Below, in pieces: positions 43,881 through 51,005 of a stretch of 51,005 nucleotides of DNA. How positions within the stretch are numbered: position 1 is the first letter of the stretch; each line of letters starts with the position of its first letter. A model generated the notes under the pieces. That model made no database searches and was not told the origin of the DNA. It saw nothing but the letters and a program-made list of their open reading frames with translations. Position numbers and translations under genes: made by a program. The DNA is from Saprospiraceae bacterium. GTDB lineage: Bacteria > Bacteroidota > Bacteroidia > Chitinophagales > Saprospiraceae. Location: assembly GCA_020846655.1 (NCBI GenBank), contig JADLDL010000132.1, positions 1-51,005 on the forward strand, written 5' to 3'.

Positions 43881-45464
43881 ATGGCGGGAAAGCTCGACAC
43901 GACAACTCCAGGCTCTGCAACACCCAAAGGAAAATTTCCATCCAGTATTCCGTACATCATCGGGAATGAAGCCGCCGAGCGCTTCAACTACTACGGTTTG
44001 CGGGCGATCCTGACTACCTTTTTGGTCGCACAGTTTTACAACCAATCCGGTTCTACGGACCCTAATGTGGTGCAAGCGGCCGAAGCCACCGCCAATGCCA
44101 AGACCCACGACTTTGTGGCCATGACCTACTTGTTGCCCATGTTTGGCGGCATGGTGGCCGACTGGTTCTGGGGCAAGTACAAAACCATTCTTTACCTGTC
44201 GTTGGTGTACGCCACCGGCAGTATTCTGCTGGCGCTCTCGGTCGATAGCGAGGTGATGTTTACCTCGGCGCTGATGCTGATTGCGCTGGGCGCGGGGGGC
44301 ATCAAGCCCTGTGTGTCGGCCAACGTAGGCGACCAGTTCGACGAGTCCAACAAAGAACTGCTCCCCAAGGCTTTCGATGCGTTTTACGCTTCGATCAACT
44401 TCGGCTCGCTGCTGTCCATTTTGCTGATTCCGTACCTGAAAGCCAAATTTGGCCCGATGGTGGCGTTTGGCGTTCCGGCTATCGCCATGTTGATCGCGGT
44501 ATTTTTCTTCTGGGCCGGCCGGCATAAATACCGCCGCGTACCGCCGCCCAAAAGCGACCCGAACAAAGTGGTTATCCTGGCTACGGCTTTTGGCTCGCTG
44601 TTGGCCAGTTACCTGTATTTCGACAAAGTGCAACACGCCGGCATCGGGCCGGTGTTGGGCGCCTGGCTGGTGCTGGTCCTGGTGTTGGCGCTGGTTTTCA
44701 AAAAACAGTGGTTTGCCAAGCCCGGCAACTTTGTCGGTATCAACTTGTATGCCCTCACCAACGGCGGTTTTGCCGCTGCGGCCCGGGAATATGGCGACGA
44801 AGCCGTCGAAGGCATCCGCTCGGTGTGGCGGGTACTGTCGGTGTTTGCCTTTATTCCCGTGTTTTGGGCCCTCTGGGACCAAAGCCAATCCGAATGGGTG
44901 GTACAGGCCACTAAAATGGACCTCGACTTCCTGGGCATTCATTGGCAGGCCGAACAAATTTCGTTTGTCAATGCGGCCTTTATCCTGGCCTTCATTCCGC
45001 TGTTCTCTTTTGTGTTGTATCCTGCCTTGAACAAAGCGGGTATCAAAGTGACACCCCTGCGTAAAATCGGCGCCGGATTCGTGCTCACCGCCTTGTCGTT
45101 TGTGATCATTGCGATCATTCAGGGCTGGATTGATGCCGGCGAGCGGCCGAATATTTCCTGGCAAATTCTGGCTTTCGTGGTGTTGACTGCCGGCGAGGTG
45201 CTCATTTCGATCACGGGCCTGGAGTATGCCTACACCCAGTCGCCCCCGTCCATGAAATCGACCATCATGGCGTGCTGGCTGATTTCGGTGACCATGGGCA
45301 ACGTGCTGGTGTCTGTCATTCAAAACAACATCAAAAATGCCGGTTTCTTTGCTCAGTTCCACGGGGCCGATTTCTTTTGGCTGTTCACCGGGATCTGCGC
45401 TGTTACGGCGGTTGCCTTTATCCTGATTTCGCCGCGGATCAAGGAGAAATCCTACGTGGGGTAA
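43881..45464 (+). CDS. POT-family peptide:proton symporter
   Basis: A 527-residue polytopic membrane transporter. Helix 1 contains the proton-coupling motif EAAERFNYYGLRAILTTFL (ExxERFxYY). Further typical POT features are MVADWFWGKYKTILYLSLVYATGS, GAGGIKPCVSANVGDQFDESN and the late TGLEYAYTQSPPSMKSTIMACWL. It imports di- and tripeptides using the proton gradient. ATG 43881 is selected because the longer frame adds 62 basic, non-homologous residues. It is flanked downstream by a strong terminator. Confidence 0.94.
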   Translation: MAGKLDTTTPGSATPKGKFPSSIPYIIGNEAAERFNYYGLRAILTTFLVAQFYNQSGSTDPNVVQAAEATANAKTHDFVAMTYLLPMFGGMVADWFWGKYKTILYLSLVYATGSILLALSVDSEVMFTSALMLIALGAGGIKPCVSANVGDQFDESNKELLPKAFDAFYASINFGSLLSILLIPYLKAKFGPMVAFGVPAIAMLIAVFFFWAGRHKYRRVPPPKSDPNKVVILATAFGSLLASYLYFDKVQHAGIGPVLGAWLVLVLVLALVFKKQWFAKPGNFVGINLYALTNGGFAAAAREYGDEAVEGIRSVWRVLSVFAFIPVFWALWDQSQSEWVVQATKMDLDFLGIHWQAEQISFVNAAFILAFIPLFSFVLYPALNKAGIKVTPLRKIGAGFVLTALSFVIIAIIQGWIDAGERPNISWQILAFVVLTAGEVLISITGLEYAYTQSPPSMKSTIMACWLISVTMGNVLVSVIQNNIKNAGFFAQFHGADFFWLFTGICAVTAVAFILISPRIKEKSYVG

Positions 45465-45508
45465 GCAAGCAATATGTGATCCAGTCCAGGACTGTTCTGG
45501 ACCGATTT

Positions 45509-45553
45509 TAAAAACACCCCTGTGGGCCCTGGCGCCTGCGGGGGTGTTTTTTT
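45509..45553 (+). terminator. intrinsic terminator after the POT gene
   Basis: AAAACACCCC (45511-45520) pairs with GGGGTGTTTT (45541-45550), followed by a T run to 45553. A smaller hairpin GTCCAG/CTGGAC (45484-45502) precedes it. Confidence 0.88.
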
Positions 45554-45709
45554 GCAAAAAACCGACGAAACAAACCCCTGTTTTTCCATGTTCCTGCCGA
45601 AACCTCTCTTTGGAATTCTATTGTGTAAAATCAACCCCGACCGCCCCTTGCAAACCGGCTGGCTACCGGTCGTTTGTTTCTTTGTCCGTTTCTAAAATTT
45701 GGCTGTATT

Positions 45710-48535
45710 ATGAATTTGGCTCTACTGCGCTACTCTTTTTTTACCCTTTTTTGCCTGGTGCTGTACGTAGCCCCGGCACAGCAATGTGTATTCCGGATCG
45801 ATATGCACGACGATTTTGGCGATGGCTGGGATGGCGGGGTGCTCACTCTGAGCAGCGGCGCCGCCAACTACACGCTTTACCTGGATTCGGACGCCTCGGA
45901 CAGCACGTTTTTCTTTCCGGCCAATACCGGCAGCACAATACAACTGAGCTGGGCTCCGCCGGTGCTCTACAACGACGAGGTTTCTTTTTCGCTGTTCAAC
46001 AACGACGGAGACCTCCTTTTTACCATGAGCAACCCCACAGCTGGCAGCGTGTACACCGCAGCAGCCAGCTGCATTACCTGCCTGAAGGCCGCAAATCTGC
46101 TGGTTGAAAATGTGTACGATACCCGCGCCAAACTGCGCTGGTCGCCAGCCACGGCCAGTGGCACGCCCATCGGTTACTGGGTGATCTACGGCCCCAAAGG
46201 TTTTACCCCTGCCCCCAACCTGGGCGATTCGGTGTATGTGAGCACTCCTAAAGTGACACTCACCGGGCTTACGCCCTATACCCGCTATGATTTTTATGTG
46301 CAGCAGGATTGTGGCAATGGCGACACTGGCGATGTGACGGGCCCTTTGTCCTTCCAAACTTACCGCTCCGACGATGTTGGCATTACGGCGGTGCTCAGTC
46401 CGGAAAACGGCTGTCAACTCGGGACCGAAATCGTGCGCATTCGAATGACCAATTTCGGGGCAAACGCCCAATCCCTCATTCCATTTAATTACAGCGTAAA
46501 CGGCGTGCCGGCGGGCATAATCCAGCCCCTGGATGGATTTTACACCGGCGTGCTGGGCAAAGACAGCAGTGCCGTCATCGAATTTGACAAAACCTCCAAT
46601 TTCTCGGCGCCGGGCGAATACCTCATCAAAGTTTGGACAGAAATGAAGGGCGACAACGAGCCGGCCAACGACACGTTTTACTACCGGGTCGTGAACCGCC
46701 TGCTGGCGCCCTACCGGCAGGATTTTGAAACCTGGAACGGCGGCTGGGCTGTCGACACGGCGAGTTTGAATTCCAGTTGGGCCTTCGGTCATCCTTCCGC
46801 CCCGGTGATCAACGGCGCGGCCAGCGGCCAGAATGCCTGGGTCACCAACCTGACCGGCTTGCACAACGCCAAGGAACAGTCGTACCTCGGTTCGCCCTGT
46901 TTCGATTTTTCAGCCCTGACGGCCGATCCGGTGATCGAGTGCTCCCTGCATTACGCCACCGAAACTACCTTTGACGGCGCCTACCTGGAAATGTCGCTGG
47001 ACGACGGCGCCAGTTGGCAAAAAGTGGGCGCCATCGGCGAGGGCATCAATTGGTACAACTTCTACAATGAAAAAACCGCCCTGGGCGATGTGTGGGATGG
47101 CAGCAGCAACGGCTGGGTGTTTGCCCGACACAGCCTGCCCGGCGCGGCCGGCCATTCGCCCGTGCGGCTCCGCTTTGCTTTCTCTGGTGATGAAATCGAA
47201 CACAAAGAAGGCATGGGAATCGACGATATTGCCCTGTACGAGCCGTTTACGGATGACCTGGCGGGGCTTTCGGCAAATACCGACGGCAAAGATGGCGCCT
47301 GTGGGCTGGAAACCGACCTGGTTCATTTTCGCTTTGCCAATTTCGGGACACAACCCAAAACCCTCTTCAACCTGGCATATTCTGTCAACGGCGCTGCTCC
47401 GGTGGTGGAAAATATTGGCGCCGTGACGGTAGCGCCCGATGAAATTTTCAACTACACGTTTTCGATGCCTTTCGACAGCCGCGACGGGGTTTTTGAAATC
47501 CGCTGCTGGCCCGAATTGAGCGGCGAATTAAATACCGCCAATGATACAGCAGTATTCGTAGTCGATCATTTACCCGCTCCGATTCCATTTCAGGAAGATT
47601 TTGAGGGCGGCTTGCCCAGCGGCTGGACCAGCAACGGCACCGTCTCCGCCGACCACAACAACGTATCCCAGGTGCTCGCGTTCCACATGTCGGGCGCCGC
47701 TTTTTCCTACAAAACAGAGTTACCCAATGTCGGGTTTGTCCATATCGGCGACTCCTTGACCTTCGACTACCGGATTACCAGTTTCTCCAGCAACGGCACC
47801 ATTCCTACCACCTTGGGCGGGACAACCCGTTTTGAAGTCCAAATTTCGACCGACTGCGGCGATACCTACCAGACGGTCTATACCATCGACCAGAACAGCC
47901 ACACCCCGAGTGCCGGATTACAAACGGTGGGTGTGGGCCTGTCCGATTACCCGGGCAAATCGATTCGAATCCGGATCGTCGGTTTTTGGTCGGCCGGCAA
48001 TTTCTACTTCGACCTCGACAACATCAACCTGCGGTCCTGTCCGGCCAAGATGAACCTGAGTGCCGACATCAGCCCGGCGGCGCCCGGCCAGAACAACGGC
48101 AGTGCTAGCGTCCAGGTGGGCATCGGCAACCCACCCTACCGTTTCGAGTGGAACACCGGTGATTCCACCCAAACCGTAGCCCAGTTGCCCGCTGGCACCT
48201 TTACCGTGACGGTGATCGACGCCTTTGGCTGCTCTGATGTGCTGATCTTCCAGATCCTGAGTGTTTCGGCAGCGGAAATCACGGGCCTGAAGCAGTTGAG
48301 CCTGCGGCCCAATCCCACGGCCGGCCAGGCCACGCTCCAGGTTGCGCTGGATCATCCGGCCAGCATGCAGTTGCAGTTGCTCGACCTGATGGGCCGCGTG
48401 CTGTGGCAGGCAGAGCGGCAGGATACCGATACGTTGTTGGAAACGATCGATCTCAGCGCCTATCCGGAAGGCTTGTATCTGCTGCGTTTGCAGGCGGAAG
48501 GGCAGGCTTTGGTGCGAAAATTGGTGAAAAATTAG
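45710..48535 (+). CDS. large secreted multidomain protein with SprB-like repeat and type A sorting domain
   Basis: A 941-residue T9SS cargo. The signal peptide ends VAPAQQ. The first domain has DMHDDFGDGWDGGVLTL, a common extracellular calcium-loop pattern. An fibronectin III domain follows (LTGLTPYTRYDFYVQQDCG). Then a two-part unit occurs twice: a CARDB-like domain (IRMTNFGANAQSL; FRFANFGTQPKTL) followed by a jelly-roll (PYRQDFETWNGGW; PFQEDFEGGLPSGW). Residues about 785-850 resemble a SprB repeat (GNPPYRFEWNTGDS, LPAGTFTVTVIDAFGC). The end is a Por secretion tail (LRPNPTAGQATLQV, DLMGRVLW, YPEGLYLLRL). No enzyme is visible; surface binding is an inference. ATG 45710 sets the signal peptide. 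Confidence 0.9.
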   Translation: MNLALLRYSFFTLFCLVLYVAPAQQCVFRIDMHDDFGDGWDGGVLTLSSGAANYTLYLDSDASDSTFFFPANTGSTIQLSWAPPVLYNDEVSFSLFNNDGDLLFTMSNPTAGSVYTAAASCITCLKAANLLVENVYDTRAKLRWSPATASGTPIGYWVIYGPKGFTPAPNLGDSVYVSTPKVTLTGLTPYTRYDFYVQQDCGNGDTGDVTGPLSFQTYRSDDVGITAVLSPENGCQLGTEIVRIRMTNFGANAQSLIPFNYSVNGVPAGIIQPLDGFYTGVLGKDSSAVIEFDKTSNFSAPGEYLIKVWTEMKGDNEPANDTFYYRVVNRLLAPYRQDFETWNGGWAVDTASLNSSWAFGHPSAPVINGAASGQNAWVTNLTGLHNAKEQSYLGSPCFDFSALTADPVIECSLHYATETTFDGAYLEMSLDDGASWQKVGAIGEGINWYNFYNEKTALGDVWDGSSNGWVFARHSLPGAAGHSPVRLRFAFSGDEIEHKEGMGIDDIALYEPFTDDLAGLSANTDGKDGACGLETDLVHFRFANFGTQPKTLFNLAYSVNGAAPVVENIGAVTVAPDEIFNYTFSMPFDSRDGVFEIRCWPELSGELNTANDTAVFVVDHLPAPIPFQEDFEGGLPSGWTSNGTVSADHNNVSQVLAFHMSGAAFSYKTELPNVGFVHIGDSLTFDYRITSFSSNGTIPTTLGGTTRFEVQISTDCGDTYQTVYTIDQNSHTPSAGLQTVGVGLSDYPGKSIRIRIVGFWSAGNFYFDLDNINLRSCPAKMNLSADISPAAPGQNNGSASVQVGIGNPPYRFEWNTGDSTQTVAQLPAGTFTVTVIDAFGCSDVLIFQILSVSAAEITGLKQLSLRPNPTAGQATLQVALDHPASMQLQLLDLMGRVLWQAERQDTDTLLETIDLSAYPEGLYLLRLQAEGQALVRKLVKN

Positions 48536-48553
48536 GTACGCGGTACTGCCGGG

Positions 48554-48610
48554 AAACAGAAAAGCGGCAGCGCAAAGGGAAATGGCCTCTGCGCTGCCGC
48601 TTTTCTGTTT
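48554..48610. terminator. bidirectional terminator with 21-base-pair stem
   Basis: 48554-48574 and 48590-48610 are perfect inverse complements over 21 bases, containing GCGGCAGCGCA and an A/T-rich base so that a U-tract follows the stem in both directions. It sits between the convergent cargo gene and proS, and can serve both. Confidence 0.9.
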
Positions 48611-48624
48611 TATTCAAACGAAGG

Positions 48625-50091
48625 TCAATAAGCCCGCGCAAACAACACGCGTCGGGCGCTGGGTTTGCCGGTCAGGATGCAGGCGCCGGCTTCTTCTTCC
48701 CAATCGAGCGGGATACAGCGAATGGTTGCTTTGCTGCGTTCCTTGATTTCCAGTTCTGTTTCGGTGGTACCATCCCAGTGGGCGTACACAAAACCGCCTT
48801 TGTTTTCGAGCAAGTCTTCAAATTCGGCCCAGGTATCCGCTTTGGTGATGTGTTCGTCGCGGTGTGCTTTGGCGCGGTTGAACAGGTTGGACTGGATCTC
48901 TTCGAGCAGCTGGGCCACATAATCGGCGATGCCGTCGAGGGGGACGCTGGTTTTTTCTTTGGTATCGCGGCGGGCCACTTCGACCTGGCCGGCATCCAGG
49001 TCGCGTTGGCCGAGGCCGAGGCGCACCGGTACGCCGATCATTTCATATTCGGCAAATTTAAAGCCCGGGCGGTTTTGGTCGTCGTTGTCGATTTTGACCG
49101 ACACCCCTTTGGCGCGCAGGGCTGCGGCAATTTTGTTGGCCACTTCGGTCAGGGCATCGGCGGGTTTGGGGATCGGCACGATCACCACCTGAATGGGCGC
49201 GAGTTTGGGCGGCAGCACCAGGCCGTCGTCGTCGGAGTGCGTCATGATGAGGCCACCGACGAGGCGGGTGGATACGCCCCAGGAGGTCGCCCAGACGTGT
49301 TCCTGTTGGTTTTCTTTGTTGAGGAACAGAACATCGAAGGCTTTGGCAAAATTCTGTCCCAGGAAGTGGGACGTTCCGGCTTGCAGGGCTTTGCCGTCTT
49401 GCATCATGGCTTCGATGCAGAAGGTTTCGTCGGCGCCGGCGAAACGTTCGTTGGCCGTTTTGATGCCTTTGATCACTGGCATGGCCATGAATTCTTCGGC
49501 AAACTGGGCGTAGATATCGAGGATACTGCGGGTTTCGGCCATGGCTTCGGCGGCGCTGGCGTGGGCGGTGTGGCCTTCCTGCCAGAGAAATTCGGTGGTG
49601 CGCAGAAACGGCCGCGTGCGCATTTCCCAGCGCACGACGTTGGCCCATTGGTTGATCAGGATGGGCAGGTCGCGGTAGCTCTGAATCCAGTCTTTGTACG
49701 TATGCCAGATGATCGTTTCGGAGGTAGGCCGCACGATCAGTTCTTCTTCCAGTTTGGCTTCGGGGTCCACGATCACGCCGCCGCCGTTGGGATCATTTTT
49801 GAGGCGGTAGTGGGTCACTACGGCGCATTCTTTGGCGAAGCCTTCCACGTGGGCGGCTTCTTTGCTGAGAAAACTTTTAGGGATAAAGAGCGGGAAGTAG
49901 GCGTTGACGTGACCGGTTTCCTTGAACATGGCGTCCAGGGCGTCGCGCATTTTTTCCCAGATGGCAAAGCCGTGGGGCTTGATCACCATGCAGCCGCGGA
50001 CGGGAGAATTGTCGGCCATGCGGGCTTTGTGAACGATATCGAGGTACCACTGCGAGTAGTCTTCCGAGCGAGGTGTTATTTCTTTGGCCAT
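48625..50091 (-). CDS. proS: prolyl-tRNA synthetase (archaeal/eukaryotic type)
   Basis: A 488-residue class II synthetase. It lacks the bacterial YbaK editing insert, and length plus the C-terminal Tyr (RAY) match the type 3 ProRS of archaea, eukaryotes and Bacteroidota. Motif 1 region is [16 protein letters not shown], motif 2 [26 protein letters not shown], and motif 3 lies around [14 protein letters not shown]. The C-terminal anticodon-binding domain and extra zinc-binding-like end are complete. It charges tRNA-Pro in the cytoplasm. It is divergent from a secreted-protein gene at 50362. Confidence 0.95.
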   Translation of the reverse strand: MAKEITPRSEDYSQWYLDIVHKARMADNSPVRGCMVIKPHGFAIWEKMRDALDAMFKETGHVNAYFPLFIPKSFLSKEAAHVEGFAKECAVVTHYRLKNDPNGGGVIVDPEAKLEEELIVRPTSETIIWHTYKDWIQSYRDLPILINQWANVVRWEMRTRPFLRTTEFLWQEGHTAHASAAEAMAETRSILDIYAQFAEEFMAMPVIKGIKTANERFAGADETFCIEAMMQDGKALQAGTSHFLGQNFAKAFDVLFLNKENQQEHVWATSWGVSTRLVGGLIMTHSDDDGLVLPPKLAPIQVVIVPIPKPADALTEVANKIAAALRAKGVSVKIDNDDQNRPGFKFAEYEMIGVPVRLGLGQRDLDAGQVEVARRDTKEKTSVPLDGIADYVAQLLEEIQSNLFNRAKAHRDEHITKADTWAEFEDLLENKGGFVYAHWDGTTETELEIKERSKATIRCIPLDWEEEAGACILTGKPSARRVLFARAY

Positions 50092-50297
50092 GTATAAAAA
50101 TGAAATTTGAATTTTAAGACAAACTAAAAATTGCCGTTAAGTTCCGGTTAAAACCCTTTCGGCTTGTTACCTTGCCGAAGCCATTTGGTCTAAGAATAAA
50201 ATTTTTTAACAATTCTAAGTTCCAACTTTGCCAGTTTAAGCCAACTTTAACGGCTTCAAACTGTTGAATTAAATGGGTTTTAACCAAAAAAAGCGGG

Positions 50298-50314
50298 CAA
50301 AGGTAATATTTTTG
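50298..50314. promoter_or_regulatory. overlapping divergent -7 boxes
   Basis: CAAAGGTA (50298-50305) reads TACCTTTG on the minus strand toward proS, and TATTTTTG (50307-50314) points toward the gene at 50362. The two boxes abut, so polymerase could engage only one direction at a time. Upstream TTG elements at ideal spacing are not clear in either direction. The remaining gap (50092-50361, A/T-rich) has no gene. Confidence 0.45.
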
Positions 50315-50361
50315 AGCCTGTAAACGCGATTTGCGGAACAATGTAAAATCTAACTCACGCC

Positions 50362-51005
50362 ATGAAAAGAAATAAGCATTTGCTGTGGAGTTTCCTGATG
50401 CTCGCCGCATCCATGATCAGCCTGCAAGCCCTGGCTCAAGACGACTTGTATTATGATCCGGCGACGGATGCTCCCGCACCGACCTATGATAATTCGAGCC
50501 GGGAAGAGAACCACCTCACCCAACAGTACCGCGAAGACGACTATTACGACGAGGATGAATACGCCTATGAGTATTCCTCGCGTATTCGCCGCTTTCACCG
50601 CCCCTCGCCGGCAGTTGTGGATTACTACGATCCGTTCTACGTGGACATGTGGAACTACGACCCGTTTTACCTGCCGGGCGCTACCATCTACGTAGGCGGC
50701 TACAACGACTACTGGACCTGGCGCCGCTGGAACCGCTGGCAGCGCTACAACCGCTATTCCTTCTATGACCCGTACTGGGGCAATGGATTTAATAGCTGGG
50801 GTTTCGGCTGGAACCGCCCCTGGGGATATAGCCCCTGGAACAATATGAACGTGTACAACAACTACTACTACGATCCGTATTGGACCTACAACGGCTACAA
50901 CCCCTACTACTGTCAGAATAATGCCTGGGTGAACAACTCGTATTATTACAACAACAACAACAACGGCGGGAACAACAACGGCTACAAGCCCAAGACGTAT
51001 ACCGG
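50362..51005 (+). CDS. Tyr/Asn/Trp-rich secreted protein, 3' partial
   Basis: At least 214 residues, open to the window end. A signal peptide (MKRNKHLLWSF, ending LQALAQ) is followed by an acidic Tyr-rich part (DDYYDEDEYAYEYSS), a short basic segment (RIRRFHRP), then extended low-complexity sequence of Tyr, Asn, Trp, Pro and Gly (YDPFYVDMWNYDP, YWGNGFNSWGFGW, YNNYYYDPYWTYN, YYYNNNNNGG). No fold is recognised. Such composition suggests an exported, partly disordered envelope or matrix protein (inference). One Cys is seen, in YYCQNN. The stop and C-terminal domain lie beyond the window. Confidence 0.75.
   Translation, partial: MKRNKHLLWSFLMLAASMISLQALAQDDLYYDPATDAPAPTYDNSSREENHLTQQYREDDYYDEDEYAYEYSSRIRRFHRPSPAVVDYYDPFYVDMWNYDPFYLPGATIYVGGYNDYWTWRRWNRWQRYNRYSFYDPYWGNGFNSWGFGWNRPWGYSPWNNMNVYNNYYYDPYWTYNGYNPYYCQNNAWVNNSYYYNNNNNGGNNNGYKPKTYT

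Noticed and set aside
48403-50097. 564-codon frame antisense to proS
   Set aside because: It runs over the terminator and the whole synthetase gene, with Phe/Gly/His-rich composition typical of reverse frames.

Overview
The window looks like a chromosomal segment of a Bacteroidota bacterium, most likely from the Saprospiria/Chitinophagia side of the phylum (inference; there is no rRNA to confirm it). The evidence is: a type IX secretion/gliding gene (gldJ), a PorP/SprF-family protein, three large secreted proteins with type A or type B T9SS sorting domains, a MurF-alanine racemase fusion, a DUF4286 protein, a eukaryote/archaeal-type ProRS, and several upstream elements matching the Bacteroidota promoter (TTG, about 19 bases, TAnnTTTG). 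Base composition is moderately GC-rich and uniform. I see no transposase, integrase, phage gene, CRISPR array, toxin-antitoxin pair or defence island.

Layout. 1-5.97 kb: a truncated TlpA-like thioredoxin, a PAP2 phosphatase, a PorP/SprF protein, then gldJ-murF. 6.0-12.4 kb: a degenerate arginase-family protein, glutamate/leucine-type dehydrogenase, a highly expressed-looking OmpA protein, a YbhN-like membrane protein overlapping a DUF3108 protein, and a tRNA with a CAT anticodon. 12.4-19.3 kb: the murF-alr fusion diverges from tsaE-ald; a membrane protein of unknown role follows whose N-terminus resembles the FAIM1 fold, then ugd. 19.4-24.4 kb: an OmpA protein with a lectin-like N-terminus, two unknown envelope proteins, and glgB. 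24.5-27.7 kb: a Crp/Fnr regulator, a divergent AraC/SRPBCC pair with a striking operator-like region, and an outer-membrane protein. 27.9-31.5 kb: trmB, a nucleotidyltransferase, a FucP-like sugar transporter and a DUF4286 protein. 31.6-48.5 kb: three T9SS cargo proteins interspersed with meaB, lipoproteins, a B12-type radical SAM enzyme, ligA and a POT transporter. 48.6-51.0 kb: proS and a Tyr/Asn-rich secreted protein cut by the window end.

The recurring theme is envelope biology: peptidoglycan precursors (two MurF proteins, alanine racemase, alanine dehydrogenase), outer-membrane anchoring (two OmpA proteins) and T9SS secretion. Many convergent gene pairs are separated by strong hairpin terminators. 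The most unusual items are the FAIM1-like membrane protein, a palindromic GC-rich repeat lying in frame inside ligA, two 8-base repeats exactly 21 bases apart in the araC/SRPBCC divergent region, an arginase relative without visible metal ligands, and an orphan intrinsic terminator suggesting a small RNA. Long ORFs antisense to ugd, ligA, proS, murF-alr and a cargo gene were judged to be codon-usage shadows.
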